Shown in pieces: positions 1-5,823 of a stretch of 9,395 bases of DNA. Source of the stretch: an uncultured Oscillospiraceae bacterium (GTDB lineage: Bacteria > Bacillota > Clostridia > Oscillospirales > Oscillospiraceae); assembly GCA_910584805.1 (NCBI GenBank), contig CAJUCB010000073.1, positions 1 through 9,395 on the forward strand. The letters are read 5' to 3'. Under the pieces are notes generated by a model. It made no database searches, was not told the DNA's origin, and saw only the letters and a list, made by a program, of their open reading frames with translations. A program made the position numbers and the translations under genes. The number at the start of each line of letters is the position of its first letter. Positions within the stretch are counted from its first letter, which is position 1.

Positions 1-99
1 TATATAACTGTTTTTAGAATTTGTCAACCAGCAATGCTCGTCCTGAGGTGCCCCCAGGGGGAGGCTAAGGGGTTGTAGTACTTTGTCAAATTTCTATTG

Positions 100-128
100 T
101 TGACAGCGTTTTTTTTATCGCGTATACT
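100..128 (+). promoter_or_regulatory. Sigma-A-type promoter of proB-proA-gtrA
   Basis: A perfect -35 box TTGACA (100-105) and a near-perfect -10 box TATACT (123-128) are separated by exactly 17 bases. The spacer contains a run of eight T. Transcription should begin near 135, giving a leader of only about 40 nt before proB. That is too short for a T-box riboswitch such as those controlling proline genes in some Firmicutes. An inverted repeat TGTCAA (84-89)/TTGACA (100-105) overlaps the -35 box, and a direct repeat GTATGAAT (132-139 and 143-150) lies at the expected start site. Either could be a repressor site, but that is inference. Confidence 0.85.
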
Positions 129-158
129 AGAGTATGAATAATGTATGAATTTTTTGCC

Positions 159-166
159 AGGAGGTG
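159..166 (+). promoter_or_regulatory. Ribosome binding site that decides the proB start
   Basis: AGGAGGTG at 159-166 is a near-perfect anti-16S match. It physically overlaps the first possible start, GTG at 164, so that GTG cannot be the initiator. The next in-frame start, TTG at 176, lies 9-11 nt downstream at a normal distance, and it places the conserved VVKIGTS strand at the usual distance from the N-terminus. Confidence 0.75.
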
Positions 167-175
167 TGCTGTCCC

Positions 176-955
176 TTGCTCAACCAACGTATTGTGGTAA
201 AGATTGGCACCTCCACCCTGGCCCATCCCACGGGCCTGTTGAACCTGCGGCGGGTGGAGGGGTTGTGCCGGGTCCTCAGTGATTTGAAAAACGCCGGACA
301 TGAGCTGATCTTGGTCTCCTCTGGGGCCATCGGCATGGGGATGGGCAAACTCTCCCTCCACCAGCGGCCGGAGGACACCCCCGGCAAGCAGGCCGCCGCT
401 GCCGTAGGCCAGTGCGAATTGATGTACACCTATGACAAGGCCTTTTCCGAATACAACCACACCGTGGCCCAAATTTTGCTCACCGCCGCAGACGTGAACC
501 ATCCAGACCGCTTTGCCAACTTCCGCAACACCATGGGCCGCCTGCTAGAGTTGAAAGCCCTGCCCATCATCAACGAAAACGACACCGTGGCCACGGAGGA
601 ACTGGGCATTGGGGACAACGATACCCTGGCCGCCATCGTGGCCGTGAGCCTGGAAGCGGACCTGCTGGTCCTCCTCTCGGACATCGACGGGCTCTACACC
701 GCTGACCCCCACACCCACCCCGACGCCGCCCTCATCCGGGAAATCCCCGTCCTCACCCAGGAGATTTTGGCCCTGGCGGGAGGGGCCGGTTCCCACCTGG
801 GCACCGGGGGGATGGCCACCAAGCTCCACGCCGCCCAGATTTGTATGGATGCCGGCTGCGACATGGTCATCGCCAACGGCGCCGACCCTACATTGCTCTA
901 TGAAGCCGCCGCCGGACGCAGTGCCGGCAGCCGCTTTTGCGGAAAGCGAGGCTAA
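176..955 (+). CDS. proB: Glutamate 5-kinase (gamma-glutamyl kinase), short form
   Basis: This cytosolic enzyme phosphorylates glutamate with ATP to gamma-glutamyl phosphate, the first step of proline synthesis. The 259-residue product shows the amino-acid kinase fold: VVKIGTSTL (7-15, nucleotide-binding lysine K9), SSGAIGMG (48-55), INENDTV (132-138), GDNDTLAA (146-153), LSDIDGLYT (167-175) and GTGGMATK (209-216). The protein ends after the kinase domain and lacks the C-terminal PUA domain of the roughly 367-residue E. coli form; kinase-only versions are known in Firmicutes. The start is TTG at 176, because the AGGAGG overlaps the upstream GTG at 164. The stop at 953-955 is 2 nt before the proA ATG, so the two are probably translationally coupled. 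All key motifs are present and the gene looks intact. In this family proline inhibits the kinase; nothing in the sequence shows whether that holds here. Confidence 0.95.
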   Translation: MLNQRIVVKIGTSTLAHPTGLLNLRRVEGLCRVLSDLKNAGHELILVSSGAIGMGMGKLSLHQRPEDTPGKQAAAAVGQCELMYTYDKAFSEYNHTVAQILLTAADVNHPDRFANFRNTMGRLLELKALPIINENDTVATEELGIGDNDTLAAIVAVSLEADLLVLLSDIDGLYTADPHTHPDAALIREIPVLTQEILALAGGAGSHLGTGGMATKLHAAQICMDAGCDMVIANGADPTLLYEAAAGRSAGSRFCGKRG

Positions 956-957
956 TT

Positions 958-2142
958 ATGTCTGACCTGACCTTGACGCGGCCCCTGTTGGAGGCCGCCA
1001 ACGCGGCCAAAGCCGCCATTGCCTTTCTCCCCTCGGAGAAGAAGAAAGCCCTGCTGCTGACCATGGCAGACTGCCTGGAAGCGGACACCCAGGCCATCCT
1101 AGAGGCCAACGCGGCGGATGTCGCCGCCGTCCAGGGGAGCATATCCCCGGTGATGGTGGACCGCCTGCGCCTCACCGCCCCCCGCATTGCCGGCATGGCC
1201 GCGGGGATGCGGGCAGTGGCGGCGCTGCCGGACCCCATCAACCAAGTGCGCTCCTTCCAGTGCCTGCCCAACGGGTTGGAGGTGCAAAAGCTCTCGGTGC
1301 CCCTGGGGGTCATTGCCATCATCTACGAATCCCGCCCCAACGTCACCTCCGACGCCGCCAGCCTGGCCTTACAGGCCGGGAGCGTGTGTGTCCTGCGGGG
1401 GGGCAAGGAGTCCATCCGCTCCAACCGCGCCATTGTGGCGGCCCTCCACCGGGGGCTAGAGCGCTGCCAGCTCCCCACCGCCCTGGTGAGCCTGGTGACG
1501 GACACCAGCCGGGACAGCGCCACCGAGCTCATGGAGGCGGTGGGCTATATTGACCTGCTCATCCCCCGGGGCGGGGCCTCCCTCATTGAGACCTGCGTGC
1601 AGCGCTCCAAGGTCCCCTGTATCCAGACGGGCACGGGGATCTGCCACATCTTCGTGGACGAAAGCGCCGATTTGGACAAAGCCCCGGACTTCCTCCCCCG
1701 GCTCCGGGACCGCCTGGTGGACCAGCGCACCGCCCAGGGCCTGCCCCCGGTGGAGCTGCGCCTAGACGCCGCCGCCCAGGCCATCATCCCCGGCACCCCC
1801 GCCAGTGAGGCGGACTTCCACCGGGAGTTTTTGGACTATATCCTGGCGGTGAAGCTGGTGCCCGACGTGGAGGCGGCGGTGGAGCACATCAACGGCCATT
1901 CCACCGGCCACAGCGAGGCCATCCTCACCGAGGATTTGAGCCGGGCCTATTACTTCTCCCACGCCGTGGACAGCGCGGCGGTGTACATCAACGCCTCCAC
2001 CCGCTTCACCGACGGGGGCGAGTTCGGCCTGGGCTGCGAGATGGGCATCTCCACCCAAAAGCTCCACGCCCGGGGCCCCATGGGCCTAGAGGAGCTCACC
2101 AGCTATAAGTACGTCATCTTAGGGGACGGACAGACGCGATAG
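958..2142 (+). CDS. proA: Gamma-glutamyl phosphate reductase, apparently lacking the active-site segment
   Basis: The family reduces gamma-glutamyl phosphate with NADPH to glutamate semialdehyde, step two of proline synthesis. The ATG at 958 gives 394 residues; an in-frame TTG at 937 lies inside proB and has no ribosome site. Family landmarks are clear: IIYESRPNVT (121-130), LRGGKES (146-152), IPRGG (202-206), CHIFVDESADL (229-239), a STGHSEAIL stretch (315-323), NASTRFTDGGEFG (345-357) and ISTQKLHARGPMGLEEL (364-380). After the aligned ADLDKA (237-242), family members carry about 28 residues including an AKTQRP..CNA motif with the catalytic cysteine (Cys255 in Thermotoga maritima numbering, from memory). 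Here A242 is followed directly by PDFLP, and the reading frame stays open. The usual asparagine of GNCH is also isoleucine (GICH). The fold ends are intact, but activity is doubtful. Possible explanations are a recent in-frame deletion, an assembly artefact or a repurposed protein. Confidence 0.93.
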   Translation: MSDLTLTRPLLEAANAAKAAIAFLPSEKKKALLLTMADCLEADTQAILEANAADVAAVQGSISPVMVDRLRLTAPRIAGMAAGMRAVAALPDPINQVRSFQCLPNGLEVQKLSVPLGVIAIIYESRPNVTSDAASLALQAGSVCVLRGGKESIRSNRAIVAALHRGLERCQLPTALVSLVTDTSRDSATELMEAVGYIDLLIPRGGASLIETCVQRSKVPCIQTGTGICHIFVDESADLDKAPDFLPRLRDRLVDQRTAQGLPPVELRLDAAAQAIIPGTPASEADFHREFLDYILAVKLVPDVEAAVEHINGHSTGHSEAILTEDLSRAYYFSHAVDSAAVYINASTRFTDGGEFGLGCEMGISTQKLHARGPMGLEELTSYKYVILGDGQTR

Positions 2143-2157
2143 TCAAATTGATGAGAA

Positions 2158-2164
2158 AGGGAGG
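2158..2164 (+). promoter_or_regulatory. Ribosome binding site of the GtrA-like gene
   Basis: AGGGAGG lies 9 nt before ATG 2174 and 6 nt before the adjacent in-frame TTG 2171. Either start is possible and they differ by one residue. The ATG was chosen as the stronger initiator. Confidence 0.55.
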
Positions 2165-2173
2165 GGCCTTTTG

Positions 2174-2695
2174 ATGAAGGACTTTTTCTTGCGGCATCTG
2201 CATCAACACACCATCGACGATGCCATGCAGCTTTGGGGTATCCTACAGGACCGGGACTTCCGCACCCTCTTCCTCCGGCCGACAGAGAATACCATCATCC
2301 AGCTCATTCGCTACGGCATCACTGGGGGAACTTCCTTCCTGGTGGACTATCTCCTGCTGTACTCCCTGGAACGCTCCGGGGCCCACTATCTGATTGCCGC
2401 TGCCCTGGCGTTCCTTATGGGCATCAGCTGCAACTTCCTCCTCACCAAGCACTTTGCTTTCCGGGCGGTGGACGCGGCGGTGCGGCCTGGGGCAGAGGTG
2501 GTGGTCTTTGGGGCCATCTCCGCCGGGGGCCTGGGCTTGACCCTGCTGCTGCTCTACCTCTTCACCACCCGGCTGCGGATGCAGCTCATGCTGGCCAAAT
2601 TCGTCAGCAGTTTGCTGGTGTTTGCGTGGAACTTCTCTGCCCGGAAGCTGTTCCTCTACCCAGGGCAGCCCCATGAGGAGACAGGGAAGGTGTGA
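2174..2695 (+). CDS. GtrA-family small membrane protein
   Basis: The 173-residue protein matches the GtrA/DPMS family (Pfam PF04138 type). These are four-helix membrane proteins linked in known cases to flipping or supplying polyprenyl-linked sugars for cell-surface glycosylation. Helices fall at about 46-66, 70-90, 107-131 and 138-158. Typical family signatures are QLIRYGITGGTSFLVDYLLL (43-62), a SCNFLLTKHFAF stretch after helix 2 (85-96) and FVSSLLVFAWNFSARKLFLY (143-162). A soluble, charged N-terminal part of about 40 residues precedes the GtrA domain. The gene begins 31 nt after the proA stop and ends just before the terminator, so it is probably the last cistron of the proline unit. No glycosyltransferase partner is visible nearby. 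The substrate and any link to proline metabolism are unknown; co-transcription may be incidental. Confidence 0.85.
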   Translation: MKDFFLRHLHQHTIDDAMQLWGILQDRDFRTLFLRPTENTIIQLIRYGITGGTSFLVDYLLLYSLERSGAHYLIAAALAFLMGISCNFLLTKHFAFRAVDAAVRPGAEVVVFGAISAGGLGLTLLLLYLFTTRLRMQLMLAKFVSSLLVFAWNFSARKLFLYPGQPHEETGKV

Positions 2696-2711
2696 AAACT
2701 TGTGGGAAACG

Positions 2712-2795
2712 GAAACAAAAGGACGGCTGCGGATGCAGCCGTCCTTTTGTTGTTGATTAAATGTTGGGGCTGACTGTTAGTAACAGCGCCCTTCT
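2712..2795 (-). ncRNA. Candidate small RNA or 3'-UTR-derived RNA downstream of hisIE
   Basis: The promoter at 2830-2802 would start transcription near 2795 (an A on the - strand), and the terminator at 2748-2717 would end it, giving about 84 nt. The 5' part folds as a hairpin. GGGC (2791-2788) pairs with GCCC (2770-2767), and CTGTT (2786-2782) pairs with AACAG (2778-2774), around an ACT loop and a one-by-three internal loop. An A-rich single-stranded linker (about 2766-2749) follows and then the terminator hairpin. This is a typical small-RNA layout. No open frame with a ribosome site was seen in it. Expression is not shown, and the same RNA could be made by processing the his mRNA 3' end. 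Confidence 0.35.
2717..2748. terminator. Shared bidirectional terminator between convergent operons
   Basis: A perfect 14-bp inverted repeat, AAAAGGACGGCTGC (2717-2730) and GCAGCCGTCCTTTT (2735-2748), encloses a 4-nt loop. Read on the + strand the stem ends in TTTTGTTGTTG; read on the - strand it ends in TTTTGTTTCC. Both directions therefore have a stable GC-rich stem followed by a moderate U tract. It lies 21 nt after the GtrA gene and about 100 nt beyond hisIE, so it plausibly ends both convergent transcripts. Confidence 0.9.
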
Positions 2796-2801
2796 GTTTT
2801 T

Positions 2802-2830
2802 ATTATACGAGTATTTTGAAGATTTATCAA
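2802..2830 (-). promoter_or_regulatory. Orphan sigma-A-like promoter after the his operon
   Basis: On the - strand, TTGATA (2830-2825) and a perfect TATAAT (2807-2802) are separated by exactly 17 bases. It lies 17 nt past the hisIE stop and points away from hisIE towards the shared terminator. No protein gene lies in that direction before the terminator. The surrounding 60 bases are AT-rich, unlike the GC-rich flanking genes, so a chance match is somewhat more likely here than in coding DNA. Confidence 0.5.
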
Positions 2831-2846
2831 CCCACGGCCTGCCCCC

Positions 2847-3494
2847 TCACACCATCTTTTCCTGCTTCACCTTCTTGTCGATTACATGCCGCTTGGCCAG
2901 CTCTCCCTCCACGTCCTCTAGGGAGATGCCAAGCTGTAGCATCAGGACCATCACGTGGTAGGCCAGGTCCGCGATTTCATACACCGTCTCCGCTTTGTCC
3001 TCCGCTTTTCCGGCAATGATCACTTCGGTACACTCTTCCCCCACCTTTTTGAGGATTTTGTCCAAACCCTTTTCAAAGAGGTAGGAGGTATAAGAGCCCT
3101 CCTTGGGGCTTTCCTTCCGGCCTTGGAGCATTTCCATAAGGCCGTCCAGGGAGAAGCCGGGGGCTTCGTCTCCTGCCCAGAGGGGATTGTGGAAGCAGCT
3201 CTCCGCCCCGGTGTGGCAGGCGGGGCCGTCCTTGTTCACTCGGACCACCAGGGCGTCGTAATCGCAGTCGGCGGTGATGTCGATGATGTGCTGCACCGCC
3301 CCGGAGGTCTCCCCCTTGCGCCACAGCGCCTGGCGGGAGCGGCTATAGAAGCAGGTGCGGCCTTCCTTCATGGAGATTTCCAGGCTCTCCCGGTTCATGT
3401 AGGCCAGGGTGAGCACCTGGCCGGTGGTGCCGTCCACCACGATGGCGGGGATGAGGCCCTTTTCGTCGAATTTCAGCTTGTCTATCATGTTCAT
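2847..3494 (-). CDS. hisIE: Bifunctional phosphoribosyl-AMP cyclohydrolase / phosphoribosyl-ATP pyrophosphohydrolase
   Basis: This fused enzyme performs steps two and three of histidine synthesis: HisE removes pyrophosphate from phosphoribosyl-ATP, and HisI opens the adenine ring of phosphoribosyl-AMP. In the 215-residue product the HisI domain covers about 1-112, with the metal motif ADCDYD (75-80), C93 in GPACHTG and C100 in SCF. The HisE domain covers about 115-205, with SYTSYLFEKGLDKILKKVGE (134-153), the acidic EECTEVIIAGK (153-163) and a YEIADLAYH helix (172-180). ATG 3494 was chosen because AAGGAG (3507-3502) sits 7 nt upstream. The open frame further upstream, to 3548, runs through the hairpin repeat and has no ribosome site. 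It is the last gene of the operon, 115 nt after hisF. Length and motifs are normal for a HisIE fusion. Confidence 0.96.
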   Translation of the reverse strand: MNMIDKLKFDEKGLIPAIVVDGTTGQVLTLAYMNRESLEISMKEGRTCFYSRSRQALWRKGETSGAVQHIIDITADCDYDALVVRVNKDGPACHTGAESCFHNPLWAGDEAPGFSLDGLMEMLQGRKESPKEGSYTSYLFEKGLDKILKKVGEECTEVIIAGKAEDKAETVYEIADLAYHVMVLMLQLGISLEDVEGELAKRHVIDKKVKQEKMV

Positions 3495-3526
3495 GGGGCA
3501 ACTCCTTTTTGTTGATACGATGGATC

Positions 3527-3604
3527 GTTGGGCTTCGCCCAAACCCACCAGGGGCGCTGCCCCTGGACTCCGCCACCTTTTGGAAAAGGTGGACGAAAAC
3601 GCCG
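3527..3604 (-). repeat. Multi-hairpin intergenic repeat, copy A (hisF-hisIE)
   Basis: Three adjacent hairpins fill this gap between cistrons. TTGGGC/GCCCAA is at 3528-3533/3537-3542, CCAGGGGC/GCCCCTGG at 3548-3555/3559-3566, and CCACCTTTT/AAAAGGTGG at 3573-3581/3584-3592. The hisF-proximal end (3567-3600) is almost identical to copy B at 5789-5821, while the middle stems differ but still pair. The element starts just after the hisF stop and ends before the hisIE ribosome site. There is no U tract, so it is not an obvious terminator. It may be a REP- or MITE-like element, or an RNA stability or processing element. Confidence 0.85.
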
Positions 3605-3609
3605 CTTTG

Positions 3610-4365
3610 TTATCGGACGAGGATGCCGTTTTGGCGCAGCTCCGCTTTCAAGGCTGGGATGGCGATTTCCCCAAAGTGGAACACCGACGCGGCCAGGCCT
3701 GCGTCCACGCCGGGGATGGTCTGGAAGAGCTTGGTAAAATCCGCCACCTTCCCTGCCCCCCCGGAGGCCACCACAGGGACCTTCACGGCGGCGCAGACGG
3801 CCTCCAACAGCTCCAAATCGAAGCCGCCCTTTACCCCGTCGGTGTCGATGGAGTTCACCACCACCTCCCCGGCCCCCAGGGCCACGCCCTGCTGGATCCA
3901 GGCAATGGCTTCCAGGCCAGTGTCGTCCCGGCCGCCCCGGCCAAAGACACGGAACTGGCCGTCTACCCGCTTCACGTCGGCGGAGAGCACCACACACTGG
4001 CTGCCGTAGCGCTGGGCGGCCTCCCGGATGAGCGCCGGGCTGCGGATGGCCCCGGAATTCACGCTGACCTTGTCCGCGCCGCATTTCAGCACCCGGTCAA
4101 AGTCCTCCAAGCTGTGGATGCCGCCCCCCACGGTGAGGGGGATAAACACCCGGCTGGCGGTCTCCCGCAAAATATCGGTGAACAGGCCCCGGCCCTCGGC
4201 GGAGGCGGTGATGTCGTAAAACACCAGCTCGTCGGCGCCGCTTTTGCTGTAGTACTCCGCCAGCTCCACCGGGGAGCTCACGTCGCTGAGCCCCTCAAAG
4301 CGGACCCCCTTCACCACCCGGCCGTCCTTCACGTCCAGGCAGGGGATGATGCGTTTCGTAATCAT
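3610..4365 (-). CDS. hisF: Imidazole glycerol phosphate synthase, cyclase subunit
   Basis: HisF uses ammonia delivered by HisH to convert PRFAR into imidazole glycerol phosphate and AICAR, linking histidine and purine synthesis. The 251-residue (beta/alpha)8 barrel is full length. Catalytic D11 lies in RIIPCLDV (5-12) and D130 in LSADVKR (127-133). Phosphate-binding loops are seen at LTVGGGI (77-83), NSGAI (103-107), SIDTDG and ASGGAGK. The start ATG 4365 overlaps the hisA stop by 4 nt (ATGA) and has GGAGG (4377-4373) 7 nt upstream. Its partner hisH lies two genes upstream in the same operon. The copy A repeat follows its stop. Confidence 0.97.
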   Translation of the reverse strand: MITKRIIPCLDVKDGRVVKGVRFEGLSDVSSPVELAEYYSKSGADELVFYDITASAEGRGLFTDILRETASRVFIPLTVGGGIHSLEDFDRVLKCGADKVSVNSGAIRSPALIREAAQRYGSQCVVLSADVKRVDGQFRVFGRGGRDDTGLEAIAWIQQGVALGAGEVVVNSIDTDGVKGGFDLELLEAVCAAVKVPVVASGGAGKVADFTKLFQTIPGVDAGLAASVFHFGEIAIPALKAELRQNGILVR

Positions 4366-5084
4366 GGCTTGTCCTCCCCCAGGTGTACCGCCTGAGCCAG
4401 GTCGATGGCCCCGGTGTACAGGGCCTTGCCGATGATGGCGCCCGCGGCCCCGGCCCGGCGCAGGGCCTTTACATCCTCTAGGGAGGATACCCCCCCGGAG
4501 GCGATGATGTCCATGTCGTAGCGGGCGGAGAGGGCGGCGTAGAGCTTATGGTTGGTGCCCCCCATGGCGCCGTCCTTGGAGATGTCGGTGCAGATGACCG
4601 TCTGCACCCCCAGGTCCTGCATCCGGCCCAGAAAGACGTCCCAGCTCTCGGCGCTGGTTTCCAGCCAGCCCTTGATGGCAATCTTGCCGTTTTTCAGGTC
4701 CGCCCCCACGGCGATCTTCTCCCCATATTCCGCCACAGCGGCGGCGGTGAAGTCCGGGTCCGTGGCGGCGGCGGTGCCTAAGATCACCCGGCTGGCCCCG
4801 GCGTTGAGGTAGCGGCGCACGGTGTCCATGGTGCGGATGCCGCCCCCCACCTGGACGAAAAGCCCTGTCTGCTTGGCGATGGCCTCAATGGTGGCCAGGT
4901 TGGTGGTCTCGCCGGTTTTGGCCCCCTCCAAGTCCACCACATGGAGGCAGCTGGCCCCGGCGGCCTCGAAGCGTGCCACGGTGTGGAGGGGGTCCGGGTC
5001 ATAAACCGTCATTTGTTCATAGTCCCCCTGGTAGAGGCGCACAGCTTGGCCCCCAAAGAGGTCGATGGCAGGGAAAATCTTCAT
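4362..5084 (-). CDS. hisA: ProFAR isomerase
   Basis: HisA converts ProFAR to PRFAR by an Amadori rearrangement, the fourth step of the pathway. The 240-residue barrel has D8 in FPAIDLFGG (4-12), QVGGGIR (78-84), D129 in GADLKNG (127-133), TDISKDG (166-172) and ASGGVSS near the C-terminus. The two catalytic aspartates are therefore present. ATG 5084 was chosen over an in-frame upstream ATG at 5102, because AGGAGG (5099-5094) lies 9 nt before 5084 and the protein then begins at the usual MKIFPAID. One base separates it from the hisH stop, and its own stop overlaps hisF. Confidence 0.97.
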   Translation of the reverse strand: MKIFPAIDLFGGQAVRLYQGDYEQMTVYDPDPLHTVARFEAAGASCLHVVDLEGAKTGETTNLATIEAIAKQTGLFVQVGGGIRTMDTVRRYLNAGASRVILGTAAATDPDFTAAAVAEYGEKIAVGADLKNGKIAIKGWLETSAESWDVFLGRMQDLGVQTVICTDISKDGAMGGTNHKLYAALSARYDMDIIASGGVSSLEDVKALRRAGAAGAIIGKALYTGAIDLAQAVHLGEDKP

Positions 5085-5085
5085 C

Positions 5086-5706
5086 TCACCAGTCCTCCTC
5101 ACAAAATGTCCGTAAAATCTGCAAGCCCACGTCCCCGCTCTTCTCCGGGTGGAACTGGCAGCCCATCACCTTCCCGTGGGCCACGGCGGCGGTGAGCACC
5201 GCGCCGTATTCCGTGGTGGCAATGCAGGCGTCTCCGCACTGGTCTGCCCAGAAGGAGTGGACAAAGTACACGCAGTCCCCCGCCTGCACAGTGCGCAGCA
5301 GGGGGTGCTGTTTCCCCTGGGGGAAGTCTAGGGCGTTCCATCCGATGTGGGGGATTTTGTAATCCGGGGGAATGACCCCCTCCATGGGCACCACCTTGCC
5401 GGGGATCAGCCCCAGGCCAGGGCAGCGGCCAAATTCGTGGCTCTCCTCAAAGAGCAGCTGCATCCCCAGGCAGATGCCCAGGATGGGCTTGCCCCTGCCG
5501 GCCTCTTCCCGGAGTACCTGGTCCAGGCCTGTGGCGCGGAGCTTTTCCGCCGCGTCGGCAAAGGCCCCCACGCCGGGGAGGATCAGGCGGTGGGCCTGGT
5601 GAAGTGTTTCCGCGTCTCCTGTCACCACCGGCGCTTGGCCGATGGCCTCTAGGGAACGGCAGAGGGAAAAGAGGTTTCCCACGCCGTAGTCGATTACTGC
5701 GATCAT
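5086..5706 (-). CDS. hisH: Imidazole glycerol phosphate synthase, glutamine amidotransferase subunit
   Basis: HisH hydrolyses glutamine and channels ammonia to HisF. The 206-residue class I amidotransferase has the complete triad: C79 in GICLGMQ (77-83), and H186 and E188 in QFHPEKSG (184-191). The oxyanion-region motif PGVGAF (44-49) is also seen. ATG 5706 gives the typical MIAVIDYGVGN start, with AAGGAG (5720-5715) 8 nt upstream. The in-frame ATG at 5739 would add 11 residues encoded by the repeat and lacks a ribosome site. The gene follows the copy B repeat, so unlike its neighbours it is not coupled by overlap to hisB. Confidence 0.97.
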   Translation of the reverse strand: MIAVIDYGVGNLFSLCRSLEAIGQAPVVTGDAETLHQAHRLILPGVGAFADAAEKLRATGLDQVLREEAGRGKPILGICLGMQLLFEESHEFGRCPGLGLIPGKVVPMEGVIPPDYKIPHIGWNALDFPQGKQHPLLRTVQAGDCVYFVHSFWADQCGDACIATTEYGAVLTAAVAHGKVMGCQFHPEKSGDVGLQILRTFCEEDW

Positions 5707-5720
5707 AGTTTTATCTCCTT

Positions 5721-5822
5721 CGGTTGGGCTGCCGCCCAAACCTGCCCAGGGCTCCCGCCCTGGACCCGGCCAGAGGCTCTGCCTCTGGACTCCGCCACCT
5801 TTTGAAAAAGGTGGACGAAAAC
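5721..5822 (-). repeat. Multi-hairpin intergenic repeat, copy B (hisB-hisH)
   Basis: Four hairpins fill the space between hisB and hisH. TTGGGC/GCCCAA is at 5724-5729/5734-5739, CCAGGGC/GCCCTGG at 5746-5752/5757-5763, CCAGAGGC/GCCTCTGG at 5770-5777/5781-5788, and CCACCTTTT/AAAAGGTGG at 5795-5803/5806-5814. It has the same order and ends as copy A but one extra CCAG-type hairpin. The stems vary with preserved pairing, which suggests selection on the fold or spread of related elements. The element begins right after the hisB stop and ends at the hisH ribosome site. Confidence 0.85.
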
Positions 5823-5823
5823 T

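Noticed and set aside
1..27. Possible - strand promoter at the left edge (TTGACA at 27-22 followed by TATA at the edge)
   Set aside because: With 17-base spacing the -10 box would be cut by the edge. The complete TATATA lies only 15 bases away, which is too close for a good promoter.
42..70. Imperfect palindrome around CCCCCAGGGGG upstream of the proB promoter
   Set aside because: Mismatches interrupt the outer stem, no U tract follows on either strand, and it does not match the his repeats. It could be a remnant of a terminator or repeat but cannot be supported.
937..957. Upstream TTG start for proA at 937
   Set aside because: It would overlap the end of proB, has no ribosome site, and the added residues do not resemble ProA N-termini.
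3567..3600. CCACCTTTT hairpin considered as an internal terminator
   Set aside because: The T run is inside the stem rather than after it, the downstream sequence is not U-rich, and hisIE follows as a normal operon member.
3409..4395. Long + strand open frame of 328 codons opposite hisIE and hisF
   Set aside because: It is antisense to two clear his genes, has low-complexity composition rich in G, A, H and P typical of GC-rich shadow frames, and has no ribosome site.
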